This document shows, piece by piece, positions 25,079 through 32,541 of a stretch of DNA of 40,904 nucleotides. How positions within the stretch are numbered: position 1 is the first letter of the stretch; every line of letters starts with the position of its first letter. Position numbers and translations under genes: made by a program. The notes under the pieces are model-generated. The model was not told the DNA's origin, ran no database searches, and was given only the letters and a program-made list of their open reading frames with translations. Source of the stretch: Thermoleophilia bacterium. Lineage in GTDB: Bacteria > Actinomycetota > Thermoleophilia > Gaiellales > Gaiellaceae. The stretch lies in assembly GCA_014534155.1 (NCBI GenBank), contig JACVSB010000001.1, positions 1-40,904 of the forward strand, given 5' to 3'.

Positions 25079-25516
25079 GTGCGAGCGGTCGTCCAGCGCG
25101 TCCTCGCCGCGCGCGTGACGGTCGCGGACGGCGTTGTCGGGGAGGTCGGACCGGGGCTCTGCGTGCTCGTCGGCGTCGCGGCGGGCGACGACGAGGGGAC
25201 GGCGGCGCGTCTCGCCGGGCGGGTCGCGCGCCTTCGCATCTTCGAGAACGACGCGGGGAAGTTCGACCGGAGCCTCCTCGAGACGGGGGGTGGGGCGCTC
25301 GTCGTGAGCCAGTTCACCCTTCTCGCCGACAGCACGCGGGGGACGCGGCCGGACTTCTCGGCCGCCGCTCCCCGCGACCGAGCGGAGCTCCTGTACGAAC
25401 GCTTCTCGCACGAGCTTCGAGCCCTCGGAGTCACGACAGCGACGGGGCGCTTCGGCGCCCGCATGGTGGTCGAGATCGAAAACGACGGCCCGGTCACGAT
25501 CGTCCTCGACGCGTAG
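25079..25516 (+). CDS. dtd: D-aminoacyl-tRNA deacylase
   Basis: A 145-residue proofreading enzyme that removes D-amino acids (and glycine from tRNA-Ala) from charged tRNA. The family motifs SQFTLLAD and NDGPVT (the cross-subunit GP motif, normally NxGPVT) are both present. The GTG start gives RAVVQRVLAARVTV, the expected N-terminus. Its presence fits the D-amino acid-related genes at the left end of the window, but dtd is a near-universal housekeeping gene, so this link should not be pressed. Confidence 0.96.
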   Translation: MRAVVQRVLAARVTVADGVVGEVGPGLCVLVGVAAGDDEGTAARLAGRVARLRIFENDAGKFDRSLLETGGGALVVSQFTLLADSTRGTRPDFSAAAPRDRAELLYERFSHELRALGVTTATGRFGARMVVEIENDGPVTIVLDA

Positions 25517-25533
25517 AGCCCGCGCCGGCGCCG

Positions 25534-25549
25534 GCGCCGACGTCGGCGC
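25534..25549. repeat. 16-bp perfect palindrome after dtd
   Basis: GCGCCGACGTCGGCGC is fully self-complementary. It lies 17 nt after the dtd stop and may stop or process the transcript. There is no T-tract. Confidence 0.4.
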
Positions 25550-25600
25550 GGCCACCAGGTCGCGCTCCATCGGGCGATGGCGCCGGAGGGGAACCTGGGC

Positions 25601-25638
25601 CATAATCAGAGCACGACCCGTTCCCCTCCCCGGGTCGT
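25601..25638 (+). promoter_or_regulatory. Promoter and 5' leader hairpin of the 79-residue gene
   Basis: CATAAT at 25601-25606 is a good -10. The transcript would start near 25613, just where ACGACCCG (25613-25620) begins; it pairs perfectly with CGGGTCGT (25631-25638) around a 10-nt pyrimidine loop. The hairpin ends 8 nt before ATG 25647 and would cover any ribosome binding site. Confidence 0.5.
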
Positions 25639-25646
25639 CTGCGGCG

Positions 25647-25886
25647 ATGAAGATCGAGCTTCTTGCGGCACCCCATCGGATCGACGATCTCTTGCGGTTC
25701 CTGCGCACGACGGGGTACGTCGTGCGCGAGGTCGACTACGGCGTCGTCGAGGTCGAGGAGGGCAAGCGGCACACGAGCGCGACGGGTGTCTCCGCGGTGG
25801 CGCTCGCCTTCCGTCTGCGCGTCTGGAACGCCGTCAACGACGCGGACGCGCAGATCGTGGACGTGAACGGCTCGCTCGAGCCCTAG
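25647..25886 (+). CDS. Unknown 79-residue protein
   Basis: I do not recognise this family. The sequence MKIELLAAPHRIDDLLRFLRTTGYVVREVDYGVVEVEE looks like a small alpha/beta fold with an N-terminal strand, a helix and a strand, followed by a helix (SAVALAFRLRVWNAVN) and a last strand (DAQIVDVNG). It has no membrane segment, signal peptide or cysteine. Codon use and composition fit the region, and it has its own -10 and leader hairpin, so I believe it is real. Its function is unknown. Confidence 0.7.
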   Translation: MKIELLAAPHRIDDLLRFLRTTGYVVREVDYGVVEVEEGKRHTSATGVSAVALAFRLRVWNAVNDADAQIVDVNGSLEP

Positions 25887-26115
25887 CGGGAAGGACAGCC
25901 GTTCGGCCGCGCCGCAGGGCTTGTCCCCCTTCTGGGGGAGTCTGCACCCGCGCCGTCACGCGGATACTCCATGAGCGGGCCGAGGGGGCTCGGGCGCGTG
26001 AGCGGTCTGGATCACGCGCCGTCCGGAGTTTGCGGCAGCTCGCGGACGCCCCCTCGGCTCTCGCTCGGGATGAGTCTCGCATCCGCCGTCTCCCTCTGCT
26101 CTCCCTGCCGCACCC
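25887..26115. other. Gene-free stretch with several hairpins
   Basis: No convincing gene is seen. It holds TCCCCC/GGGGGA around a TTCT loop (25924-25939), perhaps a terminator for the preceding gene, and a perfect 9-bp stem GGCGCGTGA/TCACGCGCC with a 10-nt loop (25993-26020). The latter could be a terminator on either strand or part of an untranslated RNA. Confidence 0.4.
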
Positions 26116-26143
26116 TTGACACGGCGCTTGGAAGCGCGACAGT
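26116..26143 (+). promoter_or_regulatory. Promoter with palindrome filling the spacer
   Basis: TTGACA (26116-26121), a perfect -35, is followed 16 nt later by GACAGT (26138-26143). The inverted repeat GCGCTT-GG-AAGCGC (26124-26137) lies exactly between them, the usual place for a repressor or MerR-type activator site. Confidence 0.5.
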
Positions 26144-26182
26144 GAGATCAGCGTCCTTCCCTGCGGCACGTCGGGAGGCGCG

Positions 26183-26431
26183 ATGCGGCGAACGAGAGAA
26201 GGGAGCGGGGCATTGGCTTCGTGGGACGGAAACGAGTGGGACCATCGGTGTCTCGGCTGCGGGGCCCTCGTCGCCGACGTCCTCTGGCGCGTCGGGTCGG
26301 TCCTCTGTCACGACTGCCGAGACCTGCGGCGAAGCGTCGATCCCGTCCTGCTCGAGCAGTGGGCAGAGGCGCGGCGCCTGGCCGCCAAGCGGGCGGCGGA
26401 CGCGCGGCGCGACGACCGAACCGCCGCCTAG
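26183..26431 (+). CDS. Small zinc-ribbon-like protein
   Basis: An 82-residue protein with two Cys pairs, Cys23-x2-Cys26 and Cys42-x2-Cys45, as in small zinc ribbons, followed by a charged helix rich in Arg and Ala. The family is unknown to me. GGGAGG at 26173-26178 lies 4 nt before the ATG and supports the start. A promoter with a spacer palindrome precedes it, so it may be regulated. A 30-nt stem-loop follows before rimP. DNA, RNA or protein binding are all possible. Confidence 0.65.
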   Translation: MRRTREGSGALASWDGNEWDHRCLGCGALVADVLWRVGSVLCHDCRDLRRSVDPVLLEQWAEARRLAAKRAADARRDDRTAA

Positions 26432-26476
26432 CGGCCCTTCGCGCGCCGGGCCTCGTGTCCCGTGACGCGACATGTA

Positions 26477-26506
26477 GCGCGCCCAGACGGGCGCTCGCGG
26501 GCGCGC
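26477..26506 (+). terminator. Stem-loop after the zinc-ribbon gene
   Basis: GCGCGCCC (26477-26484) pairs with GGGCGCGC (26499-26506) around a 14-nt loop, followed by CGCTTTCT. It is a weak intrinsic terminator candidate, isolating the rimP promoter. Confidence 0.45.
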
Positions 26507-26572
26507 CGCTTTCTCGGCCGCGAACGCCTGCGTGCAACCCCGCGCGGCGCCGGTCGCCGGGCCGCTCCTTGC

Positions 26573-26578
26573 TATGCT
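26573..26578 (+). promoter_or_regulatory. -10 element (TATGCT) of the rimP-nusA-infB operon
   Basis: TATGCT would start transcription near 26585, giving a leader of about 60 nt that contains the attenuator-like hairpins. No clear -35 is visible. Confidence 0.5.
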
Positions 26579-26588
26579 GACGCCTGAC

Positions 26589-26612
26589 ATTTCCCCAGCT
26601 GGTTGGAGAAAT
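26589..26612 (+). promoter_or_regulatory. Candidate antiterminator hairpin in the rimP leader
   Basis: ATTTC at 26589-26593 pairs with GAAAT at 26608-26612, continued after one mismatch by CCA (26595-26597) with TGG (26604-26606). Its 3' arm shares AAAT (26609-26612) with the 5' arm of the following terminator, so only one of the two can form. Confidence 0.5.
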
Positions 26613-26635
26613 GGGCGCGCCGCGCCCATTTTTTT
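26609..26635 (+). terminator. Intrinsic terminator in the rimP leader (attenuator)
   Basis: AAATGGGCG (26609-26617) pairs perfectly with CGCCCATTT (26623-26631) around a 5-nt loop, and seven T residues span 26629-26635. It is a textbook intrinsic terminator placed downstream of the promoter and 11 nt before the rimP ATG, so it must be regulated or leaky. Confidence 0.82.
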
Positions 26636-26646
26636 CGGGAGAATCG

Positions 26647-27078
26647 ATGGCACACGTCCACGAGAGGGAGCGCGAGCTGCAGCGCGAGGTCGCCGGCAAG
26701 GTCGGCTCCCGCCTGCCTGACGTCGAGGTGCTGGCCGTCGAGCTGCGCGGAGAGGAAGAGCTCTGCGTCTTCCTCGACCGCCCGACGGGCGTCGATCACG
26801 CCCTCTGCGAGCAGGTGACGGGCATCCTGCGGGAGTACCTCGAGCGCTACGCGCTGGAGGTCTCCTCGCCCGGCCTCGCGCGGCCGCTCCGCACGCAGGA
26901 GCACTTCCGAAAGGCGGTCGGCCGCCGTGTTGCCGTTCGGACTCCCGCCCGGCGGACGAAGCTCCGCGGCGAGGTCGTGGAGGCGGGCGAGACGGAGGTC
27001 ACGCTCTCGGTCGGCGGCGGGCGCGTGGCCGTTCCGTACGACGAGATCGTGCGAGGCAATCTAATCGACGAGGGGTAG
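26647..27078 (+). CDS. rimP: Ribosome maturation factor RimP
   Basis: A 143-residue factor for 30S subunit maturation. Two domains are visible: the N-terminal alpha/beta domain (ELQREVAGKVGSRLP to YALEVSSPGLARPLRTQEHF) and a C-terminal SH3-like barrel (VGRRVAVRTPARRTKLRGEVVEAG). The motif VSSPGLARPL is typical. ATG 26647 has GGGAG 5 nt upstream, directly after the T-run of the leader terminator. nusA follows after 2 nt. Confidence 0.95.
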   Translation: MAHVHERERELQREVAGKVGSRLPDVEVLAVELRGEEELCVFLDRPTGVDHALCEQVTGILREYLERYALEVSSPGLARPLRTQEHFRKAVGRRVAVRTPARRTKLRGEVVEAGETEVTLSVGGGRVAVPYDEIVRGNLIDEG

Positions 27079-27080
27079 CG

Positions 27081-28505
27081 ATGAGCCGAGAGATCGTTGA
27101 GGCGGTCAGGGAGATCGAGCGCGAGAAGGGGATCGAGCAGGGAACGCTCGTGCACGCGCTCGAGGATGCCCTGCTCGCCGCGTACAAGAAGACGCCGGGG
27201 GCCGCGCGCCACGCGCAGGTCGAGCTCGACGACGCCGGGGACTTCCGAGTCTGGGGCGTCGAGCTACCGGCGGACATCGAGGAGCGGCTGCTCGAGGAAG
27301 CTCGCGAGCGCACGATCGCCGAGCTGGAGGAGGCGGAGGCCCAGACCGGAGAGCGCACGCACACGCTGATCACGGACGACGACCTCGACATCGACTGGTC
27401 GGACGTTCCCGAGGACCAGGTAAAGCGGACCGACGTGACACCGGACAACTTCGGGCGCATCGCGGCGCAGACCGCCAAGCAGGTGATCCAGCAGCGCATT
27501 CGCGAGGCGGAGCGCGCGATGATGTACGACGAGTACGTCGACCGCGTGGGCGAAGTCGTGACGGGGATCGTCCAGCAGGCGGGCGACCGCAACAACATCC
27601 TCGTCGACCTGGGGAAGGTGGAGGCCCTGCTTCCGCGCTCCGAGCAGGTGGACGGCGAGCGCTACGAGCAGGGCTCGCGCATCAAGGCCGTGATCACGGA
27701 GGTCCGCTCAGGGACGAAGGGCCCGCAGGTGATCCTCTCCCGCCGCGACCACGAGCTGATCAAGACGCTTTTCGAGCTGGAGGTCCCCGAGATCGCCGAC
27801 GGGCTCGTCGAGATCCGAGGCGTGGCCCGCGAGCCGGGATACCGGTCGAAGATCGCCGTCGAGTCGCATGCCCAGGGCGTCGACCCCGTGGGCGCCTGCG
27901 TGGGGCCGCGCGGCTCACGCGTGCGCATGGTCGTGTCGGAGCTGCGGGGCGAGAAGATCGACATCATCCCCTGGAACGCCGAGCCGGCTCGCTTCATCGC
28001 CAAGGCGCTCTCGCCCGCGCGCGTGCGAGAGGTGCTGGTCGACGACGAGACCCGCGAAGCGACGGTCGTCGTCCCCGACGACCAGTTGTCGCTCGCGATC
28101 GGAAAGGAGGGGCTGAACGCGCGCCTCGCCGCCCGCCTCACCGGCTGGAGGGTGGACATCGAGTCGGACACGGAGTTCGCGAAGGCCGAAGCCGAGGCCG
28201 CGTTCGGCGGCGAGGAGGCAGGCGAGGACTTCTCCGGTCGCTGCGCCGCGGTCCTCTCGAACGGGAAGCGCTGCCCGAACGCCGCGGTCCCCGGCTCGCG
28301 CTACTGCGGGATTCCGGCCCATCGCGAGCTCGCGGCCAAGGAGGAGCGCGGCGAGGTCGTCGAGAACGCGGTGCCGGCCGCGGGCCAGGCAGACGGTGTC
28401 GCCACGGACGTTCCGCGCGACGACCTGGTGGGGGAGGCCCCGGAGGGCGGCGAGAACCCCGCCGCCGTCGGCGCCGCCGAAGAGGACGAGAGCGCCGGCC
28501 GGTGA
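27081..28505 (+). CDS. nusA: Transcription factor NusA with Cys/His C-terminal extension
   Basis: A 474-residue elongation, pausing and termination factor. It has the N-terminal RNA polymerase-binding domain (residues 1-about 140), an S1 domain (RVGEVVTGIVQQAGDRNNILVDLG), and KH1/KH2 (GACVGPRGSRVRMVVSELRGEKIDI; LSLAIGKEGLNARLAARLTGW). After KH2 there is an added motif: Cys388-x9-Cys398-x10-Cys409-x4-His414 (GRCAAVLSNGKRC to YCGIPAH), then an acidic low-complexity tail. This looks like a small zinc-binding knuckle and is not part of the usual NusA. Start ATG 27081 follows GAGGGG. Confidence 0.96.
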   Translation: MSREIVEAVREIEREKGIEQGTLVHALEDALLAAYKKTPGAARHAQVELDDAGDFRVWGVELPADIEERLLEEARERTIAELEEAEAQTGERTHTLITDDDLDIDWSDVPEDQVKRTDVTPDNFGRIAAQTAKQVIQQRIREAERAMMYDEYVDRVGEVVTGIVQQAGDRNNILVDLGKVEALLPRSEQVDGERYEQGSRIKAVITEVRSGTKGPQVILSRRDHELIKTLFELEVPEIADGLVEIRGVAREPGYRSKIAVESHAQGVDPVGACVGPRGSRVRMVVSELRGEKIDIIPWNAEPARFIAKALSPARVREVLVDDETREATVVVPDDQLSLAIGKEGLNARLAARLTGWRVDIESDTEFAKAEAEAAFGGEEAGEDFSGRCAAVLSNGKRCPNAAVPGSRYCGIPAHRELAAKEERGEVVENAVPAAGQADGVATDVPRDDLVGEAPEGGENPAAVGAAEEDESAGR

Positions 28506-28750
28506 GCAGTCCGGTCAGGTCCTGCGCGGGCTGCGGGCGCAAGGCGCCCCAGCGGGAGCTCGTGCGCTTCGCCGCCGCGGACGGCGTGCTCGTCGCGGAC
28601 GCGGCACGGCGCCTCCCCGGCCGGGGCGTGTACACGTGCCGCAGCGTGGCGTGCTTCGAGCGGGCGCGCGCCCGCCGGTCGTTCGCGCGCACGCTCCGGC
28701 GGCGCGTCTCGGTTCCGCCCACCTTGCTCCTCTCTCTCGAGGAGGGCTAG
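28502..28750 (+). CDS. rnpM: RnpM / YlxR (DUF448) RNA-binding protein
   Basis: An 82-residue protein of the YlxR family, reported in Bacillus subtilis to bind and modulate RNase P. The signature RSCAGCGRKAPQRELVRF and the GRGVYTCRSVACFERA motif are present. The GTG start overlaps the nusA stop as GTGA. Its place between nusA and infB is standard. No L7Ae-like ylxQ gene follows here. Confidence 0.92.
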   Translation: MSSPVRSCAGCGRKAPQRELVRFAAADGVLVADAARRLPGRGVYTCRSVACFERARARRSFARTLRRRVSVPPTLLLSLEEG

Positions 28751-28753
28751 GCT
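28748..28753 (+). promoter_or_regulatory. Candidate internal -10 (TAGGCT) before infB
   Basis: TAGGCT contains the rnpM stop codon and ends 6 nt before the GTG of infB. The spacing matches other leaderless starts in this window. Confidence 0.4.
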
Positions 28754-28759
28754 AGGGCC

Positions 28760-30745
28760 GTGGCCGATCGACGCCCCCTTCGCCCGCGCGGCGGTGCGCC
28801 TGGCGGACGGCGCCGCCGTCGAGTCGTTATCGACTCCCAGGCGGCCCGCCCGCGCCCGGACGCCCGGCAGCGCGACGGTGCCGGCGCGCCTCCCCGCGAG
28901 CGCCGCGAGCAGCAGCCTGCAGCGCAGCCGACGGGCCCCGTCACGGTCGAGTCCGGCGCCACGGTCAAGGACGTCTCGGCCGCGCTCGGGGTGCCGATGC
29001 CGGCGATCATGAAGTTCCTCATGGGGGCGGGCGAGATGGTGAACATCACCCAGTCCCTCTCCGACGAGGCGATCGAGCTGATCGCGGGGGAGTTCGAGCG
29101 CGAGGTCACGATCAAGCACGCGGACGAGGAGGAGCTCGAGCCCGAGGCCTACGACGACGCGCCCGAGGACCTCCAGGCGCGACCGCCGGTGGTCACGATC
29201 ATGGGCCACGTCGACCACGGGAAGACCTCGCTGCTCGACGCGCTGCGCTCGTCTGCCGTCGTGGAGACCGAGGCGGGCGGGATCACCCAGCACATCGGCG
29301 CGTACCAGGTCGACCACTCCGGGCGACGGATCACGTTCCTGGACACGCCCGGCCACGAGGCGTTCACCGCCCTCCGCGCGCGCGGCGCCAAGGTGACGGA
29401 CATCGCGGTTCTCGTCGTGGCCGCCGACGACGGCGTCATGCCGCAGACGATCGAGTCGATCAACCACGCGCGCGCCGCGGAGGTTCCGATCGTCGTCGCC
29501 GTGAACAAGATCGATCGCCCCGAGGCGAACCCGACGCGGGTCCGCCAGGAGCTCGTCGGGCACGCCCTCCAGCCCGAAGACTGGGGCGGGACGACACAGT
29601 TGGCCGACGTCTCGGCGAAGACGGGGGAGGGGCTGGACGACCTCCTGGAGCGGATCCTCCTCGTCGCCGACGCCGAGCTCGAGCTGACGGCGAACCCGAA
29701 CACGGAAGCTTCCGGGCCGATCATCGAGAGCCGCCTCGACGTCGGCCGTGGGCCCGTGGCCACGATGCTCGTGCAGCGAGGGACGCTGCGCGTCGGCGAC
29801 GCGATCGTCGCCGGCGATGCGTGGGGCAAGGTGCGCGCGCTGCACGACTACCGCGGCGAGCGCGTCAAGGAAGTGACGCCGGGCACGCCGGCGGAGATCC
29901 TCGGCTTCGACAAGCCGCCGGCCGCGGGCGAGCACGCCCACGTCGTCGAGAACGACCGGGCTGCCCGCCACAAGGCGTCGCTGCGCGCTCAGCGTCTGCG
30001 AGCGGAGCAGCTGGCGCGGCGCACGAAGCGCGGAATCTCCCTCGAAGACCTGTTCAGCAGGATCGAGGCCGGTGCCGTGCAGGAGCTGAACGTCGTCGTC
30101 AAGGCGGACGTCCAGGGCTCGATCGAGGCCGTCACGGGCGAGCTGGCGAAGATCGAGCATCCCGAGGTCAGGGTGGAGGTGATCCATACGGGGATCGGCG
30201 CGATCTCCGAGTCCGACGTGATGCTCGCCTCCGCGTCCAACGCGATCGTCGTCGGCTTCAATGTCCGGCCCAACACCGAGGCCCGCGCGCTCGCCGAGCG
30301 CGAGGGGGTCGACGTGCGGACGTACCGGGTCATCTACCAGCTGACCGGGGACATCGAGCAGGCGCTCGTGGGGATGCTCTCGCCGGAGCGCGTCGAGGAG
30401 ACGGTCGGCGAGGCCGAAGTGCGCGCGCTCTTCCGCGCCTCCCGCGTGGGCGTGATCGCGGGCTGCTACGTCACGAACGGCGTCATCCGCCGCGGCGCGA
30501 ACGTGCGCGTCGTCCGCGAAGGCACGGTCATCTACGAGACGACGGTGGCAAGCCTCAGGCGGTTCAAGGACGACGTCCGCGAGGTGCAGGCCGGGTTCGA
30601 GTGCGGGATCCTCCTCGACGGATACAACGACGTGAAGGAAGGCGACGTCCTCGAGGTCTACGAGACCCGGGAGATCGAGCGAACCGACCTGAGCGTCGAC
30701 GGCGCGCCGGCAGCAGCAGCCACCACCGCCGACGCGGACGCCTGA
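28760..30745 (+). CDS. infB: Translation initiation factor IF-2
   Basis: A GTPase that brings initiator tRNA to the ribosome. The 661-residue protein has a short basic N-terminus, an IF2N domain ([20 protein letters not shown]), the G domain from residue 149 ([25 protein letters not shown]), and domains II to IV ending with [28 protein letters not shown]. Actinobacterial IF-2 is often 900 residues or more, so the low-complexity N-terminal region is much shortened here. GTG 28760 gives a basic start and lies 9 nt after rnpM. Confidence 0.98.
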   Translation: MADRRPLRPRGGAPGGRRRRRVVIDSQAARPRPDARQRDGAGAPPRERREQQPAAQPTGPVTVESGATVKDVSAALGVPMPAIMKFLMGAGEMVNITQSLSDEAIELIAGEFEREVTIKHADEEELEPEAYDDAPEDLQARPPVVTIMGHVDHGKTSLLDALRSSAVVETEAGGITQHIGAYQVDHSGRRITFLDTPGHEAFTALRARGAKVTDIAVLVVAADDGVMPQTIESINHARAAEVPIVVAVNKIDRPEANPTRVRQELVGHALQPEDWGGTTQLADVSAKTGEGLDDLLERILLVADAELELTANPNTEASGPIIESRLDVGRGPVATMLVQRGTLRVGDAIVAGDAWGKVRALHDYRGERVKEVTPGTPAEILGFDKPPAAGEHAHVVENDRAARHKASLRAQRLRAEQLARRTKRGISLEDLFSRIEAGAVQELNVVVKADVQGSIEAVTGELAKIEHPEVRVEVIHTGIGAISESDVMLASASNAIVVGFNVRPNTEARALAEREGVDVRTYRVIYQLTGDIEQALVGMLSPERVEETVGEAEVRALFRASRVGVIAGCYVTNGVIRRGANVRVVREGTVIYETTVASLRRFKDDVREVQAGFECGILLDGYNDVKEGDVLEVYETREIERTDLSVDGAPAAAATTADADA

Positions 30746-30827
30746 CCTCGTTCGCATGGGCTCGGGCCTGCGTCGCTTCGCGCGGGAACGCCGGCCGGGC
30801 GCCAGCGCGTCGCGCTGACGCGTCGCC

Positions 30828-31124
30828 GTGCCCGGCTACGTGGGCATCCTCTCCGCCGAGTTGCACTTCCCCGAGAACCACTCGCTGAAGGGGAAGCGCA
30901 AGGAGCTCCTCTCGGCCAAGGCGCAGCTGCAGCGACGTTTCGGCGCGTCGGTGGCCGAGGTCGACCACCACGAGGTCTGGCAGCGCGCGTCCCTTGCGGT
31001 CGCCTGCGTCGCGCGCGAGTACCGCGAGGTCGAGCGGCTGCTCGACGACGCCGAGCGCTACCTCGACGCGCAGGCTTACGAGCTCGTCTCCGCCGAGCGG
31101 GAGGTCGTCGCCCTCGATGAGTGA
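30828..31124 (+). CDS. YlxP (DUF503) family protein
   Basis: A 98-residue DUF503 protein with the family pattern GILSAELHFPENHSLKGKRKEL and VAEVDHHEVWQRASLAVACVA. The family has a ferredoxin-like fold and usually lies between infB and rbfA, as here; a role in ribosome or RNA work is inferred from this. GTG 30828 gives the expected N-terminus (PGYVGILSAELHFP). The rbfA ATG lies within its last 8 nt. The 82-nt gap before it contains a CAGCGC/GCGCTG hairpin. Confidence 0.9.
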   Translation: MPGYVGILSAELHFPENHSLKGKRKELLSAKAQLQRRFGASVAEVDHHEVWQRASLAVACVAREYREVERLLDDAERYLDAQAYELVSAEREVVALDE

Positions 31125-31473
31125 GCGGATGCGGCGCGTGAACGAGGCGGTCCGGGAGGTCCTCTCCGAGGCGGTCGGCGAGCTCAAGGACCCGAGGATC
31201 GGGTTCGTCACGCTGACCGGTGTCGAGACGAGCCCCGACCTCCGCCACGCCACGGTCTACGTGAGCGTCCTCGGCTCATCCCGCACGCGGACGGCGTCGA
31301 TAGAAGGGTTGAACTCGTCCCGGGGGTTGCTCCAGGGGCGGCTGAACCGCGAGCTCCACCTGAAGCGAACTCCTCAACTCGTGTTCGAGTACGATCCAAC
31401 CGTCGAGCGCGGCGTGCGGCTGACGAAGCTCATCGACGAGCTCGCGCCCGACGACCCCGACGATGAGTCCTGA
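31117..31473 (+). CDS. rbfA: Ribosome-binding factor A
   Basis: A 118-residue KH-fold protein needed for 16S rRNA 5'-end processing and cold adaptation. Landmarks: RRVNEAVREVLSEAVGELKDPRIGFVTLTGVETSPDLRHATVYVSVLG and the C-terminal LKRTPQLVFEYDPTVERGVRL. ATG 31117 overlaps the DUF503 stop by 8 nt; its own stop overlaps the next gene by 11 nt. An acidic tail (DELAPDDPDDES) ends the protein. Confidence 0.95.
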   Translation: MSERMRRVNEAVREVLSEAVGELKDPRIGFVTLTGVETSPDLRHATVYVSVLGSSRTRTASIEGLNSSRGLLQGRLNRELHLKRTPQLVFEYDPTVERGVRLTKLIDELAPDDPDDES

Positions 31474-32455
31474 GCTGGAGTCGATCGCGAACGCGGTGCG
31501 CGCGCACGAGCGCTTCGTCGTGACCACGCACGAGAACCCCGACGGCGACGCCCTCGGTTCGCTCGTCGCCACCAGCCTGGCGCTCGAGGCGCTGGGCAAG
31601 GAGGCGTCCATGTACCTCGCCGGCGACGTCCCGCTGCCGCGCGAGTACCAGTTCATGCAGCTCGAGGCCCTGCGGCGCGGCCGGGCTCCGCGCGCGGAAG
31701 ACGCCGTCCTCGTCGCCGTCGACTGCGCGAACGAGCGCCGCCTGGGCGTCGACCATGCGGAGCTCCTGCAGCGGGCGCGCCTCGTCCTCAACATCGACCA
31801 CCACCACGACAACACGCGCTTCGGCGACGTGAACCTGATCGATCCGAACGCCTCCTCGACGGGCGAGATCCTGCGTGACGTGCTGGACGCCCTCGGCGTC
31901 GAGCTGACGCCCCAGATCGCCGAGGCGCTCTACATCGCGATCGTGACCGACACGGGGCGCTTCCAGTACGCGAACACGACTGCCCGCGCCCTCCGGCTTG
32001 CGGCGGAGCTCGTCGAGGCGGGCGCCGATGTGCACCGCGTGTTCCAGGGCGTGTACGAGAACGTCGCCTTCGCGAAGCTGAAGCTCCTCGCCAAGGCGCT
32101 GGAGCACGCGCAGGTGCTGGAGGACGGACGGATCGTCGTCTCGCACCTCGAGCGCGAGGACTTCGCTGACTCCGGCGCCGAGGAGCCCTACTCGGAGGGG
32201 ATCATCGACTACCTGCGCGCGGTGGAGGGCGCGGAGGTCGCCGCCCTCATCCGGGAGTCCCCGCGCAGGAACGGCCCGAGCCGCCGGGTCAGCCTCCGCA
32301 CCACAGAGCCCGACGTAGACGTGTCTGCGATCGCCCGCAAGTCGGGCGGCGGGGGGCACAGGCAGGCGGCGGGCTTCCCCTCGGACGAGAGCGTGCGCGA
32401 GATCACGGACTTCATCCGCCGCGAGTACCTCGAGCAGGAGCGAGCGGCCGAGTAG
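31463..32455 (+). CDS. nrnA: DHH/DHHA1 phosphoesterase, NrnA-like
   Basis: A 330-residue bifunctional nanoRNase and pAp phosphatase-like enzyme. DHH domain motifs NPDGDALGS, AVDCAN, NIDHHHDN and VTDTGRF coordinate manganese; the DHHA1 domain has GGGGHRQAAGF near residue 300. Actinobacterial members hydrolyse short RNA, pAp and in some cases cyclic dinucleotides. ATG 31463 overlaps rbfA by 11 nt. It lies in the translation operon, which is its usual place. Confidence 0.93.
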   Translation: MSPELESIANAVRAHERFVVTTHENPDGDALGSLVATSLALEALGKEASMYLAGDVPLPREYQFMQLEALRRGRAPRAEDAVLVAVDCANERRLGVDHAELLQRARLVLNIDHHHDNTRFGDVNLIDPNASSTGEILRDVLDALGVELTPQIAEALYIAIVTDTGRFQYANTTARALRLAAELVEAGADVHRVFQGVYENVAFAKLKLLAKALEHAQVLEDGRIVVSHLEREDFADSGAEEPYSEGIIDYLRAVEGAEVAALIRESPRRNGPSRRVSLRTTEPDVDVSAIARKSGGGGHRQAAGFPSDESVREITDFIRREYLEQERAAE

Positions 32456-32528
32456 GCGGGGGACGGTCGCGCGGAGACTGCCCCCGGGGACCCCCTCTGC
32501 TCGCCCCCTCGCGGCTCAGCGTATCCGG

Positions 32529-32534
32529 GAGAAT
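32529..32534 (+). promoter_or_regulatory. Weak -10 candidate (GAGAAT) before truB
   Basis: GAGAAT ends 7 nt before GTG 32542. The 86-nt gap from nrnA and the sequence AGAATCGCCC, shared with the mihF start region, suggest a second promoter. Confidence 0.35.
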
Positions 32535-32541
32535 CGCCCTT

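Noticed and set aside
25577..26119. 180-codon plus-strand frame across the 79-residue gene and the gap
   Set aside because: Arg-rich composition with no motif. The 25647-25886 frame has the better start region and folded-protein-like sequence.
26611..26646. Earlier ATG for rimP within the leader hairpin
   Set aside because: It would begin inside the terminator stem and lacks a ribosome-binding site; GGGAG precedes ATG 26647 and gives the usual RimP length.
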